A stretch of DNA of 64,000 nucleotides from Pteria penguin (Eukaryota > Mollusca > Bivalvia > Pterioida > Pteriidae), in contig CM068580.1 in NCBI GenBank assembly GCA_035048485.1, forward strand, positions 58,047,983 to 58,111,982, given 5' to 3'. Shown piece after piece: positions 23,640 through 36,289 of this stretch. The notes beneath the pieces were generated by a model. It worked only from the letters and a program-made list of their open reading frames with translations. It did not search any database and was not told the DNA's origin. Position 1 is the first letter of the stretch, and each line of letters begins with the position of its first letter. Position numbers and translations under genes: made by a program.

Positions 23640-25455
23640 TCTAGATATACAACTTGGTGAGTTGTCTACGCAGATGTATCAACTAACATCATCATTTAGA
23701 TATACAACTTGGTGAGTTGTCTACACAGATGTATCAACTAACATCATCATTTAGATATACAACTTGGTGAGTTGTCTACACAGATGTATCAACTAACATC
23801 ATCATTCAGATATACAACTTGGTGAGTTGTCTACACAGATGTATCAATTAACATCATCATCTAGACATACAACTTGGTGAGTTGTCAACACAGACATATC
23901 AACTAACATCATCATCTGGATATACCACTTGGTGAGTTGTCCACACAGACGTATCAACTAACATCATCATCTAGATATACCACTTGGTGAGTTGTCTACA
24001 CAGACGTATCAACTAACATCATCATCTGGATATACCACTTGGTGAGTTGTCCACACAGACGTATCAACTAACATCATCATCTGGATATACAACTTGGTGA
24101 GTTGTCCACACAGACGTATCAACTAACATCATCATCTAGATATACCACTTGGTGAGTTGTCCACATAGACATATCAACTAACATCATCATCTAGATATAC
24201 CACCTGGTGAGTTGTCTACACAGACGTATCAACTAACATCATCATCTGGATATACCACTTGGTGAGTTGTCCACACAGACGTATCAATTAACATCATCAT
24301 CTGGATATACAACTTGGTGAGTTGTCCACACAGACGTATCAACTAACATCATCATCTAGATATACCACTTGGTGAGTTATCCACATAGACATATCAACTA
24401 ACATCATCATCTGGATATACCACTTGGTGAGTTGTCCACACAGACATATCAACTAACATCATCATCTAGATATACCACTTGGTGAGTTGTCCACACAGAC
24501 GTATCAACTAGCATCATCATCTGGATATACCACTTGGTGTGTCGTCCACACAGACGTATCAACTAACATCATCATCTAGATATACCTCTTGGTGAGTTGT
24601 CCACACAGACGTATCAACTAACATCATCATCTGGATATACCACTTGGTGAGTTGTCTACACAGATGTATCAATTAATATCATCATCTGGATATACCACTT
24701 GGTGAGTTGTCTACACAGATGTATCAATTAACATCATCATCTGGATATACCACTTGGTGAGTTGTCCACACAGACGTATCAACTAACATCATCATCTGGA
24801 TATACCACTTGGTGAGTTGTCCACACAGATGTATCAACTAACATCATCATCTGGATATACCACTTGGTGAGTTGTCTACACAGATGTATCAATTAACATC
24901 ATCATCTGGATATACCACTTGGTTAGTTGTCCACACAGATGTATCAACTAGCATCATCATCTGGATATACCACTTGGTGAGTTGTCCACACAGATGTATC
25001 AACTAGCATCATCATCTAGATATACCACTTGGTGAGTTGTCTACACAGACGTATCAATTAACATCATCATCTAGATATACCACTTGGTGAGTTGTCCACA
25101 TAGACGAATCAATTAACATCATCATCTGGATATACCACTTGGTGAGTTGTCTACACAGACGTAACAACTAACATCATCATCTAGATATACCACTTGGTGA
25201 GTTGTCCACATAGACGTATCAATTAACATCATCATCTAGATATACCACTTGGTGAGTTGTCCACATAGACGTATCAATTAACATCATCATCTGGATATAC
25301 AACTTGGTGAGTTGTCCACACAGACGTATCAATTAACATCATCATCTGGATATACCACTTGGTGAGTTGTCTACACAGACGTATCAACTAACATCATCAT
25401 CTAGATATACCACTTGGTGAGTTGTCCACACAGACGTATCAATTAATATAATCAT
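23640..25455. repeat. 55-bp minisatellite, about 33 copies
   Basis: Highly regular units of ATATACCACTTGGTGAGTTG, TCCACACAGACGTATCAACT and AACATCATCATCTGG. Variation is limited to a few sites (Y at gtcYacac, R at tctRgat, cagaYgtatc). There are no unique spacers, so this is not a CRISPR array. Confidence 0.97.
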
Positions 25456-25978
25456 CTAAGCATCCAATGTTATGTCCCCTATAGGTTATCAGTGGGTATT
25501 ATATCACCCATTGTTGTCTGCATTATCAATCGTTTCCCGGCAAGAGACCTTAGAAATCAAGACTCATGTCATTCATTTCTGTGCATTTAACTTCCTTGTT
25601 GTGATCAAAGCATGTGGAAAAGTTCAACAATCATACAAATAGGGAAGTTCTCATGCAATACTTTTATTGAGAGACAAGAAACTGTTTTAGATTTTAGATA
25701 TAAAGCACACCTATCAAAGCCAGAAATGTATGACAAAAAAGTGAGCATTATATTCAAGAGATTGTAGGAGGTTTCACAAGTTAATATGTAATATGTGAAA
25801 TGTTCCTAATGTCATTGCTGTGTTTCTACAGCCTTTAACATTTAATCTAATACACTGAAATAAAAATGTGTTGTCAGAAATTATTTAATGTTTTAAAAAA
25901 CTGCATTTTTCATTCAGAGAAAAGTGTATCAAAGCGATATTGACAACACCCATCCACTCCCACTTACACCTATAATCA

Positions 25979-26131
25979 AGAGTGTGAATCAAAAGATTAT
26001 AGGGGAATACAAAAAGTTCAAAGATCTCTGTGATCATTTTTATATTATTAATTATGTTATGGCAATTATGTACATTGATATATACTCTTTGAACTTTTTG
26101 TATTTAGTTAACAATCTTATGATTCACATTC
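25979..26131. repeat. Imperfect inverted repeat (hairpin)
   Basis: Left arm 25979-26024 and right arm 26086-26131 are reverse complements with few differences, sharing ACAAAAAGTTCAAAGA and GTGTGAATCA; the loop is about 60 bp. It may be a small MITE. Confidence 0.7.
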
Positions 26132-26139
26132 TATTTGCT

Positions 26140-29080
26140 GCAATAGTGTAAGTCACTTAATCATCTTGGTTGCACTTACCACATGATTATATACATCAAT
26201 TATAAAGGGCCACATTTCAATCACTGATCAAAGTTGCACTTCCTGAAAAAGAATTGAGCAGAGTACGTTACTAGTGTCTGTACATTATAACATCTTTCAT
26301 ATGTTGAACCCTTAACAACGTTCTTAAAAAATTTCCAAACATATGAATTTACTATATAGACTAGAATATATAGTGTTAACCAGAGAGCAGTGTTCCTCAA
26401 AGAGTGCATGTGACATTTCACAAAATCTGTTCAACCAAAATCTGACATGTCAAACACAGATGAAGAATGTGATGCATAGATGAGCAAACAACAATAATCT
26501 CTGAGAGCCACTTCACTTCATAAGGGACAAATTCTCTGTCACTATTCTTCATGTTTCTTTCTTACATTATCATTACATTATGCGATATCAGGTCTCAGGA
26601 TTCCCTTATATAGTGTGAAGGATTTACTATATCACAATATACATATAAACAATTTATTATAACACATCGAGAGATTTTTCATCTGAAAATTTTTAAAGTC
26701 TTTAATCAGAGGTTTTAATCAGTCAGCAACATACCACTATTCTTTTTATAATCAAAGAGAAAGAACATATTTGTAATGATATACTATCACCATCATGGAG
26801 CATAATACTTGATTTATTATAATGTTATTTGAGACGATTGTACTTTTGATTAGTATTGACAGATATTCATAATACATATAGTATGAATTTATATGGTAAT
26901 GAATACAAGCCTTTCTGAATGAATTACAAGTATCTTTAGGAGATTATAAGTAAGTAGTCCTCAGTATTGTTTCTGTTGACTACTGTACCAAAATTGAAAT
27001 CTGATATAAAGTGAAAACGATTATGAGAGTCCACCTTCACTCTAAAACAAAATGGTCCATTAAAACAGGTGGTCTCAAAATGAAGGTTTCAGGTTTCTAT
27101 GGTTTTAGTTTCTTGTCAGTTATACCTCATGTGTTTACCAGACAGCACATGTATAACCCATTAGAGCTGTGTGTTTATATTATTTCTATTAGAGTTATCC
27201 TTCTTTGACTATATCTCCTATCGGGTAAAGGTGATTTGTGTTGGTAGTTAAATTCTATAGATACAACTGAACTGTCAAGATCCATTGATCCGATCTATTT
27301 ACAAAATCTAAACAAACTTTGCCCTAGACATAGACTGGATACAGCCTCAGATATATACTTATTAGGTACCCATTGAGAGTCAACAACTTTCATGATATCA
27401 CAACCAAAACAGAAAGTGAAATGAAAATGGAAGAAGAATTCATTGATGAACATAAAATCCAAATACCATATTACTGAATTATTCCATATTCAATGTTCAA
27501 CACACATAAATCCAGATCTTCATGAACATGTTACATATGCAGGATTCAGTTATCCAATTAATATTTACCACTGCTAATACAATATTTTATGTATAAAGAA
27601 TGGTCTGTCCTTGTCAGGACATTTAACCAATCATTATTGGCTACACAGAAATGGTGAGGGTGTCATAATTATAACTGTAATTTTATGAATAAGAAGCAGT
27701 GTTGGAATAAAAGCTTGAAGCTTTAAATTGTAGGGCTACTAGTGGTTGATATGAAGCTTGTATAAAGATGCACACCTTTATATATTTTAAGTCGTGATTT
27801 GTAAAACGAGGCTGTGTGTAGAATTCTGTTTCTTTGTTTATCCTGGTAGTTAGTTTGTAAATTTCGAGGGAATTGAGAAGATTTTCCTGCCCCAAGTTAA
27901 ATGCTACCATCATCCAATTCTAGGCAAGAATCTTGCATATTTTATAAATTTGGTGATATATATTGGATGTGCACTTATTTTATTACTTTGATTGATGAAA
28001 TGATATCTAAATATAAAGTGACTTTTATCATTAAGGATATCTATTTAATTGTAAAAATCTAACTGGTAGGAAGCTGGCCTATTTTGACCGACTTTCAATT
28101 TAATAATTCAAACTCTGGCCACTAAATGTGGATGGTAAAGGATTTGCACTCACCCAGTTTTTTTAATTGTATCCTAAATATCCTATTTTAACACAAATAA
28201 CAGTTTATATTTAATAATGCTGTACAGCTTCCTTCACTAAACTATTAAGATGGTTATATGTGATTGATGATGTTTTATGCATGGGGAGCTTCCTGAATGG
28301 AAACTGTACATGTTACTTCTCAGTTGTCATTGATTTCTTCCAAATAAGAGTAATAAAGGTCATCACATTTTATTTGTAACTTCTGTGAATGTAAAGCGAG
28401 TAAAAGTGGTTCATATTGTCCTTAAGATAATTGACCATGATTCAAAATTGAGACTGACTTCACCACTGTCAATAAATTTCTGCCTAAATCAATGTCATGA
28501 TACATGCAGTAAAACATTGGCCTAACTAATAGCATGACAGCTTATAATAATCAATAATCATTGATAAAACTGATAGGAATGAAATCTTAATGACATGCCA
28601 CACAATTATCACATTTAGTTTGATATTTTTATGCATTAATGATTTCTTTTCTATTCAATACTCCTGCTCTCCTATTTTCTCCTTTTTATCCATAATTTAA
28701 AATTCTTTCTGTTTTTATTTTTCTGTGTATTTTAAGATTCATTTCTATTGTTTTTGACTTTTAAAGTTTTTAGGTTATTTTTTTTAATTTGTATCTAATT
28801 ACCTTAAACTGACACAAGCCTCCCTGACTAAGTCTTCTGTAAGCACAATATTTTTTAAAGTTAATTTTTTATATAAACTTCTAAAACATATAATCATCAT
28901 AAATAGATGGTTTGCTTTAGCTAGCGTTATCCATATTTTCAAAACCGTCTAGAGATCTTTTGTTGGAGTTATTCTTCTTTTACCACACTTTTTCAAAATA
29001 CATGAATTTTATACAAATATAAATGTGTTTATTTGAGTGATTCTTAATAATAACCTACCATATTATTGCATTCTATGATA
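26140..29080. other. Gene-free AT-rich DNA
   Basis: About 2.9 kb. No conserved protein, RNA gene or tandem repeat was recognised. The ORF at 27011-27208 has no supporting features. Confidence 0.5.
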
Positions 29081-29084
29081 ACAA

Positions 29085-29260
29085 CACCTGCCTGATGCAA
29101 TGCACAGAAATGTAGATCTTTGTAACAGACTCATCTGAATCAGTGGGGATTTTTAATGTGCCTTTCTACCTGATGACACAGATCTCAGTTCTTAATGATT
29201 TAACAGAAAAATGGGACACGAATGAGCTATCAATGGAACATGAACCCCAGACCTCTCTGT
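29085..29260 (-). mobile_element. Diverged SINE, first family
   Basis: Follows the SINE body of 1939-2212 in the same orientation: CCTGCCTGATGCAATGCACA, CTGAATCAGTGGGGATTTTT AATGTGCC, then the tRNA-like head with GGGGTTCATGTTCC on the minus strand as B box. Confidence 0.6.
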
Positions 29261-29577
29261 CTCAAGCCAAGCACCTAAACGCTGGATCTAAACCCCAGAC
29301 CTCTCTATCTCAAGCCAAGCACCTAAACACTGGATCTAAACCCCAGACCTCTCTATCTCAAGCCAAGCACCTAAACACTGGATCTAAACCCAAGACCTCT
29401 CTGTCTCAAGCCAAGCACCTAAACACTGGATCTACCCAAGACCTCTCTGTCTCAAGCCAAGCACCTAAACACTGGATCTAAACCCAAGACCTCTCTGTCT
29501 CAAGCCAAGCACCTAAACACTGGATCTAAACCCAAGACCTCTCTGTCTCAAGCCAAGCACCTAAACACTTGATCTAA
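29245..29577. repeat. 48-bp minisatellite derived from a SINE head
   Basis: Seven copies of AAACCCAAGACCTCTCTGTC, TCAAGCCAAGCACCTAAACA and CTGGATCT; one copy is 45 bp. The first unit is continuous with the tRNA-like head of the SINE at 29085-29260, so the head itself was amplified. Confidence 0.9.
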
Positions 29578-30384
29578 GCCAGCTCTATATAAATGTGTAC
29601 TTTAAACAGGATTCGGAAACTTTTTTGAAATTAACTCCCACACATAAATTCTCCTTGAAATCTTTTAGACTTAATAAGATACAATTCTGTTCTTATGACC
29701 TCGTTTGAAACTCCCAAGTTCTCAAAATATTTGTTTACTATCACTGTGCTTCACAGGTGACAAAAAATAATAAAGAGCATGATTCATCTACATGTATCTG
29801 TATTATTATATACCTGGTCAATCTAACTGCTACTGATGAAATGACATAAAAGTTGTAATACAAAGCCCTTGGTAATGCTGTGTAGTTTGTCACCTGATTA
29901 TGCTGACAGCTAGGTAAACTGATGTGTAGGAGGACATCAAGGTTTAAGAATGCAAACATCCATAGAACACAGATGAGGTCAGTCAGGAGCAGCACACTTC
30001 TTACAAACTGAAATATTAAAGAGAATTTTGAATTAGTCTATATTAGACTATATCAATTTAGTATAATTATTCTCATATACATAGATGTGAAACACTAATG
30101 CATACATTATGTATTATATAATGATGTATACATTATATATTATATACTAATGTATATATTATATATTATACACTAATGCACATATTATGTTATACACTGA
30201 TGTGATAAGTGGATCAAATATGGGGCGTTATGACGTCACCCATCAATGACGTTCATACAGAAATAAACAATATATGTCTCGAAAGCTTTATCCCAGGCAA
30301 TTACTGTGATTGTGCATATATTTTTTAATATACATGTCTAAAAATTTGATTTGGTTTGACTGACATGTAGTTTGATTTCACTTA

Positions 30385-30705
30385 TATGGTGGAATTTTGT
30401 TCGTTTCTTGTCTTACATCTCACCAAGATCATTCCACTTATATGGTGATTGATGCCATCTGTTTTATAGGGTGATTGATGCCAATTACGTGGTGAATCAC
30501 ACAGAAATTTAGACCAGTATACATGGACCCACCTGAAGCAGTGAGGGAACTTTTATGTGCCACGTCTACCATGACATAAAACCTGAGTTTTTAGTTTCTC
30601 ATCCAGAAAACAGGACACTGATAAGTTACCGGTGGGACATGAACTTAGGACCTGATGGTCACAAGACAAGTATCTTGTCAATGGAGCTAAACCAACTCTA
30701 TATGG
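30385..30705 (-). mobile_element. Diverged SINE, first family, with internal duplication
   Basis: Shares GACCCACCTGAAGCAGTGAG GGAACTTTTATGTGCCACG with the copy at 1939-2212. The part with CACTTATATGGTGATTGATG is duplicated (about 30430-30490). A head-like CTTGTCAATGGAGCTAAACC remains at the right end. Confidence 0.6.
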
Positions 30706-31571
30706 TGGGAGTTACAAAAGTGGAGATACTGAAGATAATATTTCACCTCTTGTCAAATACACCGGTATTAGCTTGCCCACTTAACCTCTTCCAATACTAA
30801 ACTTACTTATAATTGTATCTACAGTCAATAAATGTTAAATAATTAGACATACTACCAAACTGATGTTACCAAAACCTATAATTCATCTCTGACTAACATT
30901 GGTTCTCCATTTCAAATTGCTTCCATATTTCCTTTAATGAAAACTGACAATGCACCACATTTGAATATTTCAAATAAACATAGTTATAAAACAGAGATAA
31001 CAGATTTTAATCAATAAATGGATATTGTTTACGGTGCTACATGCATAACTATTCAAAGTTTTGAAATCGATATAGTGAACAAAATAGTCAAGGAAGAAAA
31101 ATGAGAATGCCATGATAATATAAGTTTTCAGCGGCCTAGGCAAGATTATGACAATATATCATGCATGGCTACAAAATGTGTTTTAACGTTGGATATTTTC
31201 TGTAAATTTTAAATAAAACAAATATTTAACAATCTCTCAAAGACATGCAGGGTTCAATACACCCACGAATAAAACAGTTCAATACTGTACTGTATTCTGA
31301 AATGATACAGTTTATAACAATATATGTACATTACTTACACTGTATAAACAAAATTAAATTTAGACATACATTCATTTCTGTTTTAAAACCAATGTTTTTA
31401 TTATAGTTATTTACATGTGTTTATGGTTAAGACATTTTCCACTTATATAATGTACAAAGTTTCTCCCTTGAGGGTTTTGCATAAGGAATTCTGAACTTTG
31501 ATAACATTCAAATATACAGGTATGAAAAATCTTTCGGAAACCAGTATGGTGTACATTTATAACAGGAACAG

Positions 31572-31800
31572 ACCTGGGTCCGGCGCCATAAACTGAGAAT
31601 ATACTTAAGTCAAATATTTCATTTTAATTAATTCCATTATCAAACGTTAAAATGAATTCTCATGCAGAATGGTTTAGTTCTATTTATCAATAGAATAAAA
31701 CTAAATAAAATCCAAATCCCAGTTATTAATTCATTGATGAACAGAAGAATATGAAATTATGACTTAAGTATATTCTCAGTTTATGGCGCCGGACCCAGGT
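31572..31800. mobile_element. Palindromic MITE with GGCGCC termini, copy 1
   Basis: Perfect 40-bp terminal inverted repeats starting ACCTGGGTCCGGCGCCATAA and continuing ACTGAGAATATACTTAAGTC; total 229 bp. No ORF. Other copies at 41962-42143 and 44632-44865. Confidence 0.92.
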
Positions 31801-32384
31801 ATCCTGGAGATAGTGACTGAGAATGGTATAGTATCAGTACAACATACCAAACAGTCCAACTCTGTCTCACAAAACTTATCATGAAACATAATGAAGTCCT
31901 GAACTGAATATCATATCGATTTGTATATAAAACTACCATAATATTTTTGCAGAATGTTTCAAGTTTTACTACAGTGTGACCAATCATAAGAAAGGACCAG
32001 AGACAGAGCAATGGATAAAAAAGACACTTCCCTTATAGTCATACTACCTGAGCACACAAACGAAACGAAATCTTCAAACAAGCAATGTAGCCTGGTGATC
32101 TACAATGTATCTGAAGTTCAACTGCAGAAAATGTCATACTTTTGATTTACCCATGTCCTTTGTAAAAACTCATACCAGTGTGTGTTACCACGGTCTCTAA
32201 AATCACATGACAAGCATCAAGTACTACACAACAAGATCTGCTAGAATATATAAACTTCCATGGCAGTAAAGCATATATTTGTGCAAATTATCTAATTTTA
32301 TCCATTTAATCCTCCATTGGGGAATTTGTTTATAATATGATAACAAAAACACTATATATATGTATACTATGTATATATATGTAT

Positions 32385-33090
32385 ACTATGTATATCCCAG
32401 TGGTTCAGTTTTTGTGATGTCACTTGTATATATTCCAGTGATCCAGTTTTTGTGATGTCACATGTGTATATTCCAATGGTTCAGTTTTTGTGATGTCACG
32501 TGTATATTCCAGTAGTCCAGTTTTTGTGATGTCCCTTGTATATATTCCAGTGGTCCAGTTTTTTAAATGTCACGTGTACATTCCAGTAGTTCAGTTTTTG
32601 TGATGTCACATGTGTATATTCCAGTGGTCCAGTTTTTGTGATGTCACATGTGTATATTCAAGTGGTCCAGTTTTTGTGATGTCACATGTTTATATTCCTA
32701 TGGTCCAGTTTTTGTGATGTCACTTGTATATATTCAAGTGATCCAGTTTTTGTGATGTCACGTGTACATTTCAGTAGTTCAGTTTTTGTTATGTCACATG
32801 TGTATATTCCAATGGTCCAGTTTTTGTGATGTCACATGCGTATATTCCAGTGGTCCAGTTTTTCTGATGTCGCGTGAATTTTCCAGTAGTCCAGTTTTTT
32901 TTTTATTTCACATGTGTATATTCCAGTGGTCTAGTTTCTGTGATGTCATGTGTACATTCCAGTGGTCCAGTTTTTGTGATGTCACATGTATATTCCAGTA
33001 GTCCAGTTCACGGATGTCACATGTGTATATTCCACTTGTCCAGTTCCTGTGATATCACGTGTATATTCCACGTCTCCAGTTTCTGTGATA
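32385..33090. repeat. 39-bp minisatellite
   Basis: About 18 copies of TATTCCAGTGGTCCAGTTTT plus TGTGATGTCACATGTG. Copies vary at the ATGTCAC part and decay toward 33,090. Confidence 0.95.
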
Positions 33091-33091
33091 T

Positions 33092-33231
33092 GAGTGTTCG
33101 GATTGTTCGAGCTGCATATCTACTAATCAGCGAGCCTACAAGTCACATGGCATATAGATAGGAGTGTTCGGATTGTTCGAGCTGCGTATCTACTGATCAG
33201 CGAGCCTACAAGTCACGTGACATATAGATAG
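33092..33231. repeat. 80-bp duplication
   Basis: GAGTGTTCGGATTGTTCGAG, CTGCATATCTACTAATCAGC and GAGCCTACAAGTCAC occur twice with an 80-bp period and a few substitutions. Confidence 0.85.
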
Positions 33232-33247
33232 GGCACAATGTATTATG

Positions 33248-33440
33248 AATATTATTTTACATATCATACCTAAAACAGAATATGAGAAACACCACCTCAG
33301 CAACAGTCACTTCCCATACACAATCCGTCTATGGAATAGTCTTCCCAAACACATCAAACAAGATACACACTGCAATCCTATCACTGATTCCACGAGAATC
33401 ATGTGTAATTCACTGGCTCTCGTAAAGGTCAAATATAACA
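33248..33440 (+). pseudogene. LINE ORF2 C-terminal fragment
   Basis: The frame contains HLSNSHFPYTIRLWNSLPKH, like the conserved tail of many non-LTR retrotransposon polyproteins (R-T-x-x-x-WN-x-LP). Only about 60 residues are present and no reverse transcriptase precedes it, so it is a dead 5'-truncated remnant. Confidence 0.45.
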
Positions 33441-34013
33441 TACGGGACTACGCATGAACAACAGTACACTAAATCATCGTTTATTCTTAAAGAATCTTGT
33501 TCCAGGGCCGCTAAAACAATGACAAAAACATTATCATCTTTACTGTAAAGACTCTGCAAATCCATTTATATTCTTATTGATTAACATAACACGTCAGCCA
33601 ATTCACCGTTATTTGGCAACGTTTATCTACCTTAAAATTCAAGAAAATTCAAATCTTATTTTCAACACAAAACGATTTGACAAAATGCATTGTAATAGAC
33701 CCCCCACCCACACACACACACACACCCCAGTATGGTAATTTGATTTACATTTGTTTCTTTTGCTAATTTTCCCGTTTGTATTTAACTAAAGCACATTTCA
33801 TGTTAGTATTTACATTATACATACAAATGTATATCGGAGACAAGACATAAAGCAAATATACACAAAGAAACATGGATATAAACATTCTTGACGGTCATCA
33901 CATCAATGAATTCTCAACAGCCAATGTGCTTTACATGTTCTTATTTTCTATTTAAGTATATATGTAGTAATTTATTTAGATCGCTACAAGCTAGACACAT
34001 ATTACAGACAAAA

Positions 34014-34660
34014 ACATCTTTCGACTTTACAACTCTTTATACTGCCATTCCTGGTCAAACACTGAAGAACAGAAAACAGCAATTATTCAAACGCCTTATA
34101 TCACAAAAAGGGAATTGCAGGTATAAGTATCTCGTTTTAGACCGCAACGATACATATTTTGTACAGGAACAGTCTGATTCCAGGAGCAAGTTTTCAGAAA
34201 ACAAGATAATCCAAATGTTAGAATTTCTTGTAGATAATAGTTTTGTGATTTTTGGCGGGAAAGTGTTCCAGCAAATTGTTGGTATTCCGATGGGAACAAA
34301 TTGCACGCCACCTCTGAACGACATTTTTGAAACAGGATTCATACAGCCTCTGCTCTCGAATGCAATAAACAATCCGCATTTTGTGTTCAACTTTATATAC
34401 ATATACATCGATGACGTTTTGTAGATGAACAGCCCTGTATTTGAAGATCACTTCAATATTATATATCTAAAGGAACTTGATATAAGCGATACAACTGAGA
34501 GCGCATCTTCTGCTTCATACCTCGAAAGTGATGATAGTTCGTTTTTCATGACAATTGTGACGATTTCATTTTCATTATTACCAACTTCCCTTTCCTGACT
34601 AGCAACATACCTTCCTCTCCCGCATATGGCGTCTTTATTTCACAACTTAAGCCCAGTTTA
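34014..34660 (+). pseudogene. Penelope-like reverse transcriptase fragment, disrupted
   Basis: Reverse transcriptase motifs in order: SFDFTTLYTAIP, FVIFGGKVFQQIVGIPMGTN and YIDDVL. Further family-typical segments follow (DTTESASSASYL, and TNFPFLTSNIPSSPAYG in another frame). A stop comes directly after YIDDVL (34422-34424), and a frameshift lies at about 34525-34550. The GIPMG plus YIDDVL pattern and the SASYLDL-type motif suit Penelope-like elements. The GIY-YIG endonuclease and the N-terminus are not visible. Confidence 0.75.
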
Positions 34661-34914
34661 CACGATATGCTTTAGCATATCTTCACAACATATATGTAGT
34701 GAAGACGGCGCGTTTACACGATATGTTGTGCACATATGTTTTTGCCTAATTTGCATCCGTTTTCCCATCTCTCATATATACACGTGTTCTCACAATGAAC
34801 GAATTGGAGATTTTAGCTCCTATTCTATTAATTATTATGGCTGGCGCTTAACGTCAATATCTAAGAAACAAACGAAAAAGAAGGGCTAAAACATATCGTG
34901 TGAATTGGGCTTTA
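34645..34914. mobile_element. MITE with TTAAGCCCAATTTACACG ends
   Basis: Left end TTAAGCCCAGTTTACACGAT ATGCTTTAGC and right end GCTAAAACATATCGTGTGAA TTGGGCTTTA are inverted repeats of about 30 bp. A repeat of the left-end motif (GTTTACACGATATG) also lies inside, at about 34,709. Confidence 0.75.
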
Positions 34915-34997
34915 GATCTGCTCCAACTAGTAACCACATATCTCTTGGTATCAAGACAAGCATACTACTTTCAGACTGAGCTCTTTAATGTAGCGAC

Positions 34998-35042
34998 TTT
35001 TTATTTTTTATTTATTTTTTTTTTTTTTTTTTTTTTTTTTTT
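34998..35042. repeat. Poly-T tract
   Basis: A run of about 40 T with few interruptions. Confidence 0.9.
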
Positions 35043-35175
35043 GTTTCTTGGAATTTCTATTTATAACGTCTTATCTCGATGCGTTCATCTGATTGGTCGA
35101 CGGCGTATGTTAGCACATCTTCACAGCATACGGAATAGAACCAATTCTATTTCGTCTGCTAGCATATATGCTTAG

Positions 35176-35258
35176 CACAAACCCAATTTACACGATCTGT
35201 TTTAGCATATCTTCACAATGAAGATGTGCTAAAACATATTGTGTAAATTGGGCTTAAA
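35176..35258. mobile_element. Short palindromic relative of the 34.6-kb MITE
   Basis: AAACCCAATTTACACGATCT GTTTTAGCATATCTTC is followed at once by its inverse GAAGATGTGCTAAAACATAT TGTGTAAATTGGGCTTA; only the two ends remain. Confidence 0.75.
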
Positions 35259-35659
35259 TGCTATGCCAGGACATGTTCTAAATATGGGGATTTGGTCCTA
35301 AGAGTGAGGCCTCTTGCCACAAAATTACTGTCACAAGTATATACATGTATTTAAAAACATTTGAAACTGTCACTGAAAAGGTTCTTTGATCGATATAGGG
35401 ATCATGTGCAATTTGAGACCCCCCTTTCAAGAATATTCACCAACAATTTGGGGTCTGATCATACAAACTAACCATCTTTAACTTCTTTACTGTACTTGAT
35501 TTGACATTATGTATACATGTACGTATGGCTATGTGCATTTTGGACACTAGAATTTCAGTTTAACAGCATTTTATACTGTAAATGGGATATGGTTGTATAG
35601 CTCATTGGTTCGGGTGTTAAACTTGCTTACATGTTTCAGTATTCGTTACAATATTGCAG

Positions 35660-35929
35660 GGAGTGTCCATAATGGACGTCAACAGAACAAGTCCAGAGGG
35701 AGCACGTTACTGTAGCTGGTATTCGTACCAATCCATGATGTTGTTCCGAAATCCTCAACTCGAAATCGAAGAAACACGACAATACATATGTAAATATAAT
35801 ATAAACAATCACGAACCTCTGTCAAAACAGAGGTGGGATCAGGTGCCATGGAGGAGTAAGCATCCGTTATTAGTAAGAAACCTGGCTGATTCACGAGACA
35901 TGATCCACAATCCAAAGCAGACCGCATAG
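35660..35929 (+). CDS. Possible terminal exon of an unknown gene
   Basis: After atattgcag the frame is open for 89 codons to TAG and includes RTSPEGARYCSWYSYQSMML and QRWDQVPWRSKHPLL. AATAAA follows at about 36,283. The Trp/Tyr-rich, Pro-containing sequence looks more protein-like than the other orphan ORFs here. An ATG at 35,672 could also be a start. No upstream exon was found and the family is not recognised. Confidence 0.28.
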   Translation, partial: GVSIMDVNRTSPEGARYCSWYSYQSMMLFRNPQLEIEETRQYICKYNINNHEPLSKQRWDQVPWRSKHPLLVRNLADSRDMIHNPKQTA

Positions 35930-36289
35930 CAGAGAGTAAAATGCAACTTTGATTATGTTTAAGAAATTAAGAACAGCCTAGCTGTTGGTTGTTTGTACAG
36001 GTACACATTGTATTTTTCACGAACTTATTCATTGTTAGGTATTTTAAGGGGTGGCACTCCAAGCTCCGCAAAAATTAAGTGCATTTATTTTTGTCTTGCA
36101 TGAACACCCTGTGTGTGACACAAAGTGGATGATCTATCTATTCAAGTTCGGTTCTCATTGGATTATTATATTCATAGTAGCCCCTGGGTGTGGTTGCAGA
36201 TGTACTAATGAACTCCTCAGAAAAAATGACAGAACTGTGAGAAAACAGGTGTTTTATCATGAACTCTCGTAAAGGATTATGGAAATAAA

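Noticed and set aside
23640..25455. CRISPR array
   Set aside because: Units follow one another directly without unique spacers, the host is a eukaryote and no cas genes are present.
33888..34013. Extension of the reverse transcriptase frame upstream to an ATG at 33888
   Set aside because: Residues before SFDFTTLY do not match reverse transcriptases and are AT-rich; the open frame is accidental.
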